Origin: Janthinobacterium silvisoli
Lineage (GTDB): Bacteria > Pseudomonadota > Gammaproteobacteria > Burkholderiales > Burkholderiaceae_D
Length of the DNA: 64,000 nt
Assembly (NCBI RefSeq): GCF_014200725.1
Contig: NZ_JACHCL010000002.1
Location: forward strand, 62,001-126,000
Direction of reading: 5' to 3'
Positions 1 to 7,584 of this stretch are shown piece by piece. Every line of letters begins with the position of its first letter. The stretch's first letter is position 1. The notes under the pieces were generated by a model. The model had not been told where the DNA came from. It saw only the letters and a list, made by a program, of their open reading frames with translations, and searched no databases. The translations under genes were made by a program, and so were the position numbers.

Positions 1-1
1 C

Positions 2-397
2 CTGCCCGTCAATAACATCATCAGCCTGGGTGGCCTGGCCGACCTGCGCCATGAAAAAGACTTGATCAAGACTAGTTGCGAGCGCGAGATGGTGCAACTG
101 GCGGGCAGCGCCAGCAGCGAGCGGCCGGACATCTACAGCGACACCAACGCGGCCGAGCTGATGCCCAACGGCAGCCGCACCGTGCTAGCCACCGGGGAAC
201 TGGACACCATCTCCCCGCCGAGGGTCGCGCACGACTATGCGGCCAAAGCCACACTGGCTGGCGACCAGGCGGAAGTGCTGATCCTGCCTGGCGCCAGCCA
301 TTACGATGAAATCGCCGCTACCTCGAATGCGTGGAAGATGATCTTGCCGGTGATCCGCCAGATGCTGGGTATGGAGGCCGGGGAGATTCGCCCATGA
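2..397 (+). CDS. alpha/beta-hydrolase family protein, C-terminal part
   Basis: The reading frame is open at the left edge, so the start lies outside the window; about 131 codons are visible. The C-terminal half looks like the end of an alpha/beta-hydrolase: a strand followed by GELDTISPP, where the Asp fits the acid of the triad, then PGASHYDEI, where the His fits the catalytic base. The nucleophile elbow is off the window, so enzyme class and substrate cannot be told. The stop overlaps the start of the next gene (ATGA), so the three genes at this end are probably translationally coupled. Family assignment is from motif spacing only. Confidence 0.6.
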   Translation: MPVNNIISLGGLADLRHEKDLIKTSCEREMVQLAGSASSERPDIYSDTNAAELMPNGSRTVLATGELDTISPPRVAHDYAAKATLAGDQAEVLILPGASHYDEIAATSNAWKMILPVIRQMLGMEAGEIRP

Positions 398-612
398 AGG
401 AACTGAAATTCAATATCTTCGGTGCATTGATTTCCGTGCGCGGCGCTCCCGGCGCATGGTCTGCGTTTTATTTCGGCGCCGAAGGCAAGCGCCGCCCCGC
501 CGACTTTGTCATACCCGGCAACTTGGCGGAAGAGGAACTGTGCGAATACCTGGCCGACCTGTTCCATGAAGACGCCACACCGCGCAATCATTCGGCAAAA
601 CAATTATCATGA
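394..612 (+). CDS. small conserved protein, DUF7661-like
   Basis: A 72-residue protein with no signal peptide or membrane segment. It has the layout FNIFG...WSAFYFGAEGKRRPADFVIP followed by an acidic helix with EEELCEYLADLFHE and an ATP(R)-type tail. I recall this layout in small proteins of the DUF7661 type, which have no known function; this is from memory and not searched. It starts inside the stop of the hydrolase gene (ATGA) and its own TGA overlaps the ATG of the next gene, so all three are one transcription unit. The overlaps on both sides fix the start and support a real gene despite its size. Confidence 0.7.
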   Translation: MKELKFNIFGALISVRGAPGAWSAFYFGAEGKRRPADFVIPGNLAEEELCEYLADLFHEDATPRNHSAKQLS

Positions 613-1118
613 AGCGGGCCATCGCCTTCATGCTGCTGGCCGCCGCTTCCACCCTGGCGCATGCCGGGAATGCACAGCAACTGGAAGACAGCCTGATCCA
701 CGCACTGCAACTCAAACCAGGCACGAACGAGCGCAGCGGCTATTCCGGCAAGGCAATCCAGGCCTATAAACAAGCTGGCCTGGTCGGCAGGAGGCCGAAC
801 CAGCGCTTTGACTACACCGATTACTATCTGGTGGCCAAGGGTGCCAGCTTCCTGGGCCATGAACTGGTGCTGATCGAAGAGGAATACATCACGCAATATA
901 TAGGCTGCTGCGTCAGTCCCGGCGTTGGCGTCACGGTGAAAGTGAACAGCAGCACAAAAAACCTGGCAGCCTTCGCCAAGGCCAATCACTGCACCTTGCT
1001 AGATCCGGTCGATCTCAACCATGCACTGCGCGACGTCGCCATCCAGGCCAGGTTTCCCAAGGCACACTATGCCTCACTGAGTTGCAGGGAGCGCGATGCC
1101 GATCGTGACGATGACTGA
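609..1118 (+). CDS. hypothetical exported protein
   Basis: A 169-residue protein with a clear Sec signal peptide (MKRA followed by a hydrophobic stretch and cleavage near AHA-GN at about residues 18-20). The mature part is mixed alpha/beta, with the motif VLIEEEYITQYIGCCVSPGVG in the middle and a charged Asp/Arg-rich tail. Conserved-looking features include a Cys pair (YIGCC) and two single cysteines, which could form disulfides in the periplasm. I do not recognise a family. It is the last gene of a three-gene set joined by ATGA overlaps and converges on the PEP-CTERM gene 69 bp further on. Its function is unknown. Confidence 0.7.
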   Translation: MKRAIAFMLLAAASTLAHAGNAQQLEDSLIHALQLKPGTNERSGYSGKAIQAYKQAGLVGRRPNQRFDYTDYYLVAKGASFLGHELVLIEEEYITQYIGCCVSPGVGVTVKVNSSTKNLAAFAKANHCTLLDPVDLNHALRDVAIQARFPKAHYASLSCRERDADRDDD

Positions 1119-1186
1119 TTAGTATCTATACCCAGCGGGACTAAGAATAGCCAGAAGTTACTCCCCAGCTCCGCCCAAGATAACAA

Positions 1187-1948
1187 TCAAACCTGGCGCC
1201 GGCGTAAAGCTAAGCCTATCAACGCCAGCCCAGCCAGCGACATCATCACACTACCGGGCTCCGGCACAACCGAAATGGCTTGAGCATCGAATATCCATTT
1301 GCCGCTCGTTGCCGTTGCGCTGGTGATCACATTAATACCGCCATTTTGTCCGCCATCGAAAATACTGAAATACATGGCATAAGAAAGGGCTGACGTACTC
1401 CATTGCGGGAGATCATCATCGCCATACCACTGGCCGCGCCAGCTTGCACCTTTAGCATCAGACAAAGTATATTCCTGTACACCAGACTGGCCGTTATACA
1501 GATTCATAGAGTTCACCGCAACAGTAACCCTGGTCAAGCCATCGGCCTCGGGACGGACCACAAATTTCCCGTCTGCGAAGGTCCCAAACATCGCATTGTG
1601 CGCAACCAGGGCATAAGCGCCACCCTCCCCTCCCCCAAAGCGAGCCGTCTCATATGTACCGCCCATCACCATCGTGGGCGCGACACTAACGCTGAATCCG
1701 GCATGCGGCACTACGATCAGACCGCCGAATGAGCGCTCAAAGCTACCAGTCGGATAGGAAAAGTGTAAAGGGATGTCCAGCGTATTGCCATTGACGCTAA
1801 GGCCGTCGACGCCATATGTATCGGTGTCGTAATAAAAATCCATATTACTACCAACCAACTTTTCATAATTAGCAGCCTGCACAGGAAAGATACAAGCCAG
1901 TGCCAACGCTGCGGTAGGCAGGCGACGAAGCAAGTTCAAAGTTTTCAT
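1187..1948 (-). CDS. PEP-CTERM sorting domain-containing exported protein
   Basis: A 253-residue protein with an N-terminal signal peptide (about residues 1-25, ending PVQA-AN) and a C-terminal PEP-CTERM sorting tag: VPEPGS, then a hydrophobic helix, then the basic end RRRQV. In bacteria with exosortase EpsH/XrtA such tags are cut and the protein is released or anchored along with exopolysaccharide. The mature part is rich in Gly, Ser, Thr and aromatic residues and looks like a beta-sandwich. No exosortase or polysaccharide gene lies in this window, so the sorting machinery must be elsewhere. The approximately 150 bp upstream is strikingly AT-rich and presumably holds the promoter. Confidence 0.85.
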   Translation of the reverse strand: MKTLNLLRRLPTAALALACIFPVQAANYEKLVGSNMDFYYDTDTYGVDGLSVNGNTLDIPLHFSYPTGSFERSFGGLIVVPHAGFSVSVAPTMVMGGTYETARFGGGEGGAYALVAHNAMFGTFADGKFVVRPEADGLTRVTVAVNSMNLYNGQSGVQEYTLSDAKGASWRGQWYGDDDLPQWSTSALSYAMYFSIFDGGQNGGINVITSATATSGKWIFDAQAISVVPEPGSVMMSLAGLALIGLALRRRQV

Positions 1949-2101
1949 TGAGTGTCCTGAAATATAATCAAGACATAAAGATAACTATATTGTTTCTTTT
2001 GGTATACAAATTTTTAATATTTATCAATATCATGTACGGCAAGCCCAAGCAACGCAGCCATGGACAACTCTCAGGCCCGCGACTCAGGCCCGCACTTAAA
2101 A

Positions 2102-2626
2102 TCATTGAACAGTGGCAAGGTAACGGGCTAATTGGGCAAAAGTGGCCTTGAACCCTTCCGTCATGGACGAATGCCCCTCAACAAAAGTCTTATGCTGTTC
2201 GTCGTTGGCCTGATGCGGCGTCGAGCGCAAGGTCATGGTCGTCTTGCCATCCTCTTCCGTGAGCGTCATGGTATTGAACGATTCCAGCGGCCAGGTCGCG
2301 CTGCCTGGATGCTGCACAGGATTGCCCTGCTGATCCGCAAACGACAGGATAGAAACGATGCGCTCCGGGGCATCGATCTGCTGATAGGTGAACTTGCCCC
2401 ACATCTCATAGCCATTATCGGCCCGCATGCCGTAGTGAAAAATACCGCCAGGTTTGAGATCCAGCGCCAGCACGCTGAGGGTAAAGCCGGACGGGCCCCA
2501 CCATTGCGCCAGGCGTTCCGGCTCCACCCACGATTGAAAAACCAGTTCGCGCGGGGCGTCGAAAGTCTGGCTGATGACAAAGTCGCTGCTGTCGCGGTAC
2601 TGGCCCTGCTGGTCTGCCGTGCTCAT
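2102..2626 (-). CDS. SRPBCC (AHSA1-type) family protein
   Basis: A 174-residue protein of the SRPBCC/AHA1 domain fold. The N-terminal signature FDAPRELVFQSWVEPERLAQWW and the later GMRADNGYEMWG, MTLTEEDGKTTMTL and GWxx-like helix (SMTEGFKATFAQLARYL) are typical of the helix-grip proteins that bind hydrophobic ligands. The frame is open for 25 more codons upstream, but the ATG at 2626 has a strong ribosome site (AGGGAGA, 6 bp away) and begins the natural N-terminus. It is transcribed away from the MarR gene, sharing the 136-bp spacer with it. In other bacteria this family is often paired with ArsR or MarR regulators. The ligand is unknown. Confidence 0.85.
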   Translation of the reverse strand: MSTADQQGQYRDSSDFVISQTFDAPRELVFQSWVEPERLAQWWGPSGFTLSVLALDLKPGGIFHYGMRADNGYEMWGKFTYQQIDAPERIVSILSFADQQGNPVQHPGSATWPLESFNTMTLTEEDGKTTMTLRSTPHQANDEQHKTFVEGHSSMTEGFKATFAQLARYLATVQ

Positions 2627-2728
2627 GCTGTCTCCCTTTGAAGTTAGTCTTGTCCCAGCACCTAATGTAGCAGCGCGGTCAAAAAACAGGAAGGCCCGCA
2701 CGCGGCATAAAACGGCATGCTAGAATAT

Positions 2729-2746
2729 TAGTTCGAAACCTAACTA
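2729..2746. promoter_or_regulatory. putative MarR operator upstream of the efflux operon
   Basis: Inverted repeat TAGTT-N8-AACTA, 16 bp before the marR start and directly after a -10-like TAGAAT (2721-2726). Size and position fit a MarR dimer site that would block the promoter, giving autoregulation. No good -35 is visible. Assignment is by position and symmetry only. Confidence 0.45.
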
Positions 2747-2762
2747 TTAGACGACTCACCTT

Positions 2763-3215
2763 ATGACCTCTATCGAAGAGCGCTTCTCGACCGCGCTCCA
2801 CCGGACGGCGCGGGGCTGGCGTAATGCCATCGATCGGCGCCTGAAAGACCTGGACCTTGGGCAAGCGAGCTGGCTGACCATCGCCATGATCGCCAAATCG
2901 CCCCAGCCACCCTCGCAAAGCGAGCTGGCGCAGCAACTGGGCGTGGAAAACCCTACCATGGTGTCCATGCTGGACCGGCTGGTGAAATCGGGCTTCGTGT
3001 TGCGCCAGCAATCGGAAACCGACCGCCGCGTCAAACTGGTGGTGCTGACGGAATCGGGCACAAAAGTCTATGACACCGTACGCAAGGAAGCCGATGGTTT
3101 CCGCAAGGAATTGCTGCAAGGCATAGATCCTGAGCAACTGCGCATCGCCACGGAATTGCTGGAAACCTTGCAGTGCATGACGGAACTGGGTGGCACCGAG
3201 GGCGGGTGTTCCTGA
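2763..3215 (+). CDS. MarR family transcriptional regulator
   Basis: A 150-residue winged-helix regulator. The recognition region runs from SQSELAQQLGVENPTMVSML to the wing SETDRRVKLVVLTESG (about residues 55-100), the classic MarR pattern with the Asp-Arg-Arg wing. The helical ends form the dimer interface. Its TGA overlaps the ATG of the EmrB-like pump (TGATG), so regulator and pump are translated together. Gene order MarR-pump-outer membrane factor-adaptor matches drug- or phenolic-responsive emrRAB-type operons in which the MarR protein represses its own operon until a ligand binds. The ligand cannot be told from sequence. Confidence 0.92.
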   Translation: MTSIEERFSTALHRTARGWRNAIDRRLKDLDLGQASWLTIAMIAKSPQPPSQSELAQQLGVENPTMVSMLDRLVKSGFVLRQQSETDRRVKLVVLTESGTKVYDTVRKEADGFRKELLQGIDPEQLRIATELLETLQCMTELGGTEGGCS

Positions 3216-4777
3216 TGAGTTCAGTTTCCACCGCCCTGCCCGCTTCGCAGGACCCTAGCCTGAACCGGCGGATGATCACGATTTCGATCATGCTTGCCAC
3301 CATCATCCAGGCGCTCGACGGCACCATCGCCAACGTGGCGCTGCCGCATATGCAAGGCAGCTTGTCTGCCTCGCAAGACCAGATCACCTGGGTATTGACG
3401 TCATTTATCGTCGCCGCCGCCATCGCCACGCCGCTCACGGGCTGGCTGTGCGACCGCTTCGGCCAAAAAAATACTTTCCTCGTTTCCGTTGCCGGTTTCA
3501 CGATCGCTTCGGTGCTGTGCGGCCTGTCGGGCACTTTGTCGGAAATCGTCGCCGCCCGTTTATTGCAGGGCGTGTTCGGTGCGGCGCTGGTGCCGCTGTC
3601 GCAAGCGGTGCTGCTCGACATCAATCCGCGAGAGAAACACGGTTCGGCCATGGCCATCTGGGGCATGGGCGTGATGATCGGCCCGATCCTGGGACCGACC
3701 TTGGGTGGCTGGCTGACGGACAGCTATAGCTGGCGCTGGGTCTTCTTCATCAATATTCCCATCGGGGCGATGGCCTTTTATGGCATCTGGCGCTATATCC
3801 GCAAAGATGCGCCGAAGGGCCGCATGACGTTCGATATGTTTGGTTTCGCCACCCTGAGCCTGGCCATCGGTGCGCTGCAAATGCTGCTGGACCGGGGCGA
3901 GCAGAATGACTGGTTCTCGTCCCCGGAAACGTGGATAGAAGCCATCGTGCTGGCCATGAGCTTGTGCTATTTCATCGCCCACACGGCGCTGCGCCCGGCC
4001 GGCAAGTCCTTCCTCGACTACCGTTTATTGAAAAACTCGAACTATGTCAGCGGCTTGCTGTTCATCTTTATCGTCGGCCTGGTGCTGTTCGCTACCCGTG
4101 CGCTGACGCCGTCGATGCTGCAAGGCTTGATGGGCTATCCGGCCGCGATTGCCGGTCTGGTCACCGCCCCTAGCGGCCTGGGAACGATGATGGCCATGCT
4201 GGTGGTCGGCAAGGTGACGGGCAAGATCGATACCCGCATGTTGCTGGCGGCAGGCTTTTCGATTACCGCGTTTTCGCTGTGGCAAATGGCTAACTTCACC
4301 CTGACCCTGGTGCCCAGCACGGTGGTGTGGAACGGCATTATCCAGGGCATAGGCCTGGGCCTGGTGTTCGTGCCGCTGAGCGCGGCCACGTTTGCCACCT
4401 TGTCGCCCGAGATGCGCGCCGAAGGCACGGCGATTTACAGCCTGGTGCGCAATATCGGCAGCAGTATCGGTATCGCCCTGGTGCAGACCCTGCTGGTGCG
4501 CAACACGCAGATCGCCCACGCCTCGCTGACGGAACACATCACGATTGCCAATCCGGCCCTGCAAGATCCGGGCATTGCCAGCGTGTTTAACCTGAGCACC
4601 GGTACCGGCATGGCGGCCCTGAATAATGAAATCACGCGGCAGGCATCGATGATTGCCTACCTCGATGACTTCTGGATGATGATGTGGCTGACCATCCTCG
4701 TCCTGCCGCTTCTGTTACTGATACGTCCCCCCAAGAAAAATGCGCCTGTCGTGGTCGACCACGCGGCCATGGAGTAA
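3215..4777 (+). CDS. DHA2-family drug efflux MFS transporter (EmrB-like)
   Basis: A 520-residue inner-membrane protein with about 14 predicted membrane helices, the DHA2 size and layout. Visible motifs are LDGTIANVALPHMQ in helix 1, the motif-A loop GWLCDRFGQKN, and the antiporter motif C GMGVMIGPILGPTLGGW in helix 5. It is expected to export drugs or aromatic compounds in exchange for protons and to work with the adjacent adaptor and outer-membrane factor as a tripartite pump. The start ATG is inside the stop of the MarR gene. An in-frame extension of 14 codons upstream lies within that gene and was not used. Substrate unknown. Confidence 0.93.
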   Translation: MSSVSTALPASQDPSLNRRMITISIMLATIIQALDGTIANVALPHMQGSLSASQDQITWVLTSFIVAAAIATPLTGWLCDRFGQKNTFLVSVAGFTIASVLCGLSGTLSEIVAARLLQGVFGAALVPLSQAVLLDINPREKHGSAMAIWGMGVMIGPILGPTLGGWLTDSYSWRWVFFINIPIGAMAFYGIWRYIRKDAPKGRMTFDMFGFATLSLAIGALQMLLDRGEQNDWFSSPETWIEAIVLAMSLCYFIAHTALRPAGKSFLDYRLLKNSNYVSGLLFIFIVGLVLFATRALTPSMLQGLMGYPAAIAGLVTAPSGLGTMMAMLVVGKVTGKIDTRMLLAAGFSITAFSLWQMANFTLTLVPSTVVWNGIIQGIGLGLVFVPLSAATFATLSPEMRAEGTAIYSLVRNIGSSIGIALVQTLLVRNTQIAHASLTEHITIANPALQDPGIASVFNLSTGTGMAALNNEITRQASMIAYLDDFWMMMWLTILVLPLLLLIRPPKKNAPVVVDHAAME

Positions 4778-4782
4778 GCATC

Positions 4783-6255
4783 ATGCATAATAAAACCATC
4801 AAACTTTCCCTGACCGTCATCGCGTTCAGTCTGGCCCTGGCCGGCTGCGCCAGCATTCCGCCCGATACGCAAGTGTTGCCGCAGCAAGACCTGGCCAAGG
4901 TGCAACTGGCGGCCGACATCCACCTGGCCAGCGAAGGCTGGCCTGCCGCCCAGTGGTGGCGCCAGTTCCAGGACGACCAGCTGGACGGCTTGATCACCCA
5001 GGCGCTGGCTGCCAGCCCCAGCCTGGACGTAGCCAATGCGCGCATCAACTCGGCCCAGGCCGCGTTCGACTTCCAGCACGCAGACCGCGACGCCAATGTC
5101 AGCTTGAGCGCCAATGCCAACCGCCAGCGTTATTCGGGCAATGGCTTGTTCCCTGCCCCCATCGGCGGCAGCTACTATTCGGAAGAAACAGTGGGCGTGC
5201 AAGCCCATTACGACCTGGACTGGTGGGGCAAGCACAAGGCGCAAATCGCTTCGGCCTTGGGCGAAGTCAATGCGCGCCGCGCCGAATTCGCCATGTCGGA
5301 ACAGATGCTGGCCGCCGAAATCGCCAAGCATTATTTCAGCATCCAGACCAACTGGGCGCGCATGGATAACCTGCATGCGCTGGTGAAATTGCAGCAAGAC
5401 CTGGTGATCGACAAGGAAAAGCGCATCGCCAATGGCCTGGGCGTGAACGACGAACACCTGTCGGCGCAAACCCGCTTGAGTCTGATACAGCAGCAGATCG
5501 CCTTGCTGGAAACGCAGATCATCACCGAGCGCGAAGCCATACGCGCACTACTGGGCGCCGACAGCACCGCGCTGGCCAATTTGCAGCCGCGCACGGCTTT
5601 AGCCTTGCCGCACGCCATGCCGGGCAAGCTGGGCATGGAATTGCTGGCGCGCCGGCCCGATCTGCAGGCAGCCCGCTGGCGGGTGCAGGCATCGCTCAGC
5701 CGCATCGATGCAGCCAAGGCGGCGTTTTATCCCGATATCGACCTGGGCGCATCGTTTGGCCTCGATGCCGTCAAACTGGGCAAGCTGCTCGAATCAGGTA
5801 GCCGCACGCTGTTTATCGGCCCCGCCCTGTCCTTGCCGCTATTCGATGCGGGCCGGCTGCAGGCGCAGCTCGGTGGCGCGCGTACGGAACGCAACGAGCT
5901 GATCGCCGATTACAACCAGAGCGTCTTCAATGTGGTACGCGACGTGGCCCAGGCCGGCGCCAAATTGCAGGGCGTGGAAAACCAGCTGCGCCTGCAAGAT
6001 GAAAACATGCGCACCAGCGAAAAACAATTGAGCAACGCCAATGCCCGCCTGAAACAGGGCCTGGCCGACCGCGCCACGCAGCTGAGTGCGGAAATGACCG
6101 TGCGCTTCCAGCAAGACCTGTTAATGCAATTGCAGCAGCAGCGGCAAAACGCGGAAATCAGCCTGAACCTGGCCTTGGGTGGTGGCTACCGCGGCGCCAG
6201 CGATTTTCCGGACACCAGCACGGCAGCAACTACCTCGACAGCTACACACCAATAA
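4783..6255 (+). CDS. outer-membrane efflux lipoprotein, NodT/TolC type
   Basis: A 490-residue TolC-like outer-membrane factor. It starts with a lipoprotein signal (lipobox LAGC, Cys22) and continues with the NodT-family pattern: QWWRQFQDDQLDGLI, a first long coiled-coil block, DLDWWGKHKAQIASA, and a repeat of the same architecture in the second half (RPDLQAARWRVQASLSRIDAAKAAFYPDIDL). The duplicated helical hairpins build the periplasmic tunnel. It begins 5 bp after the pump gene and precedes the adaptor, completing an EmrAB-TolC type machine encoded in one operon. The ATG at 4783 is chosen because the lipoprotein signal begins there; upstream codons are within the pump gene. Confidence 0.92.
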   Translation: MHNKTIKLSLTVIAFSLALAGCASIPPDTQVLPQQDLAKVQLAADIHLASEGWPAAQWWRQFQDDQLDGLITQALAASPSLDVANARINSAQAAFDFQHADRDANVSLSANANRQRYSGNGLFPAPIGGSYYSEETVGVQAHYDLDWWGKHKAQIASALGEVNARRAEFAMSEQMLAAEIAKHYFSIQTNWARMDNLHALVKLQQDLVIDKEKRIANGLGVNDEHLSAQTRLSLIQQQIALLETQIITEREAIRALLGADSTALANLQPRTALALPHAMPGKLGMELLARRPDLQAARWRVQASLSRIDAAKAAFYPDIDLGASFGLDAVKLGKLLESGSRTLFIGPALSLPLFDAGRLQAQLGGARTERNELIADYNQSVFNVVRDVAQAGAKLQGVENQLRLQDENMRTSEKQLSNANARLKQGLADRATQLSAEMTVRFQQDLLMQLQQQRQNAEISLNLALGGGYRGASDFPDTSTAATTSTATHQ

Positions 6256-6278
6256 CATTGCGAACTAGAGAATTCATC

Positions 6279-7463
6279 ATGAGCAACGATAACAATACAA
6301 CTACCGTCCAAGCTTCCGACACGCCTGTCGAAGGCAACAACAAGCGCAAGAAAGTCTTGCTGGGCATCACAGGCCTGTTCGTGCTGGCGGGCCTGGGCTG
6401 GGCCGGTTACTACAAGCTGGTGCTGTCGAAGGAAGAGCAAACGGATAACGCCTATGTGGGCGGCAACCTGGTCACCCTGTCGTCACAAGTGACGGGCAAC
6501 GTCAATGAAATCCGCGCCGACGAAACGCAGATGGTGCAAGCGGGCGCACCCCTGATCACCCTGGACGGCATCGACGCCGACCTGGCGCTTAGCCAGGCGC
6601 AGGCACGCTTGGGCAATGTCGTGCGCCAGGAGCGCGAACGCTATACGGGCGTGGCGCAATATGAGGCCGTGGTCGAGCAGCGCCGTTTGGCCCTGGCCAC
6701 GGCGCAGGGTAATCTGGCCCGGCGCGCGCCGCTGGCAGCCGACCATACGATTTCCGGAGAAGACCTGGCCCATGCGAAACAAGCCGTGGATGACGCCAAG
6801 GCCGCCTTGACGGTAGCCCAGCGCCAGGCCGATTCCATGCGCGCCGGCGTGGCAGGCGTGCTGCTGGCCAGCCACCCGGCAGTGCTGTCGGCCAAGGATG
6901 ATCTGGTGCAAGCCTGGCTGGCGGTGCGCCGCAACGCGGTGATCGCGCCTGTCTCCGGTTATGTGGCCAAGCGCAATGTGCAGCTGGGCAGCCACGTCAC
7001 GCCAGGCACGCCGCTGATGTCCATCGTACCGCTCGATCAGTTGTGGGTCGACGCCAACTTCAAGGAATCGGAATTGCGCAACATCCGCGTCGGCCAGGCT
7101 GCCACCATCGAGACGGACCTGTATGGCAGCAAGGTGGTGTACCACGGCAAGGTGCAAGGCATGTCGGCTGGCACCGGCAGCGCGTTTTCCCTGCTGCCAG
7201 CGCAAAACGCCACCGGCAACTGGATCAAGGTGGTGCAGCGCGTGCCGGTGCGCATCGCGCTCGACCCGAAAGAACTGGCCACCCACCCGCTGCGCATCGG
7301 CCTGTCGACCACCGTCACGGTCGATACCAGCCACGGCGAAGGCGCAACCCTGGATCAACCGATGGTGGCCTCCACCGTGTACAGCACCAAGGCCTTGAGC
7401 CAGCCGGTGGATGAGGCAGTGAAGATGGCGGATGCGATTATTGCGCAGAATCTCGCGCATTGA
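6279..7463 (+). CDS. HlyD/EmrA-family periplasmic adaptor subunit
   Basis: A 394-residue membrane fusion protein. A single N-terminal membrane helix (about residues 25-43) follows a short cytoplasmic tail; then come the split lipoyl half-motif TDNAYVGGNLVTLSSQVTG, a coiled-coil hairpin with many Gln, Ala and Arg, the second lipoyl half (VIAPVSGYVAKRNVQLGSHV) and a beta-barrel with LWVDANFKESELRNIRVGQ, the standard EmrA signature. It links the EmrB-like pump to the outer-membrane factor. The ATG at 6279 is preferred to one 21 bp upstream because the usual EmrA N-terminus begins there. It ends the operon; the composite hairpin region follows. Confidence 0.92.
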   Translation: MSNDNNTTTVQASDTPVEGNNKRKKVLLGITGLFVLAGLGWAGYYKLVLSKEEQTDNAYVGGNLVTLSSQVTGNVNEIRADETQMVQAGAPLITLDGIDADLALSQAQARLGNVVRQERERYTGVAQYEAVVEQRRLALATAQGNLARRAPLAADHTISGEDLAHAKQAVDDAKAALTVAQRQADSMRAGVAGVLLASHPAVLSAKDDLVQAWLAVRRNAVIAPVSGYVAKRNVQLGSHVTPGTPLMSIVPLDQLWVDANFKESELRNIRVGQAATIETDLYGSKVVYHGKVQGMSAGTGSAFSLLPAQNATGNWIKVVQRVPVRIALDPKELATHPLRIGLSTTVTVDTSHGEGATLDQPMVASTVYSTKALSQPVDEAVKMADAIIAQNLAH

Positions 7464-7488
7464 ACCATCCATTGAACTCAAACGACAT

Positions 7489-7574
7489 CCGGGGTCAGTC
7501 CCTTCGGGATCGGAATACGCTCCATTGGAGTGTATTCCCCCGTCGGGTCAGCCCCCGGTACGTACCCTTCGGGT
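7489..7574. repeat. composite palindromic intergenic element between convergent genes
   Basis: Three nested or tandem hairpins fill the gap between the adaptor gene and fusA. A small one is TCCC-TTC-GGGA (7499-7509). A 12-bp stem is GAATACGCTCCA / TGGAGTGTATTC (7513-7537). A third is ACCC-TTC-GGGT (7564-7574). Outer arms CCGGGG (7489) and CCCCGG (7553) enclose the first two, and the sequence carries the GGGTCAG words of the 27-bp palindromes seen at 28365 and 35277. It likely acts as a two-way terminator and looks like a degenerate copy of a dispersed repeat family. Confidence 0.6.
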
Positions 7575-7584
7575 TAAATCGACC

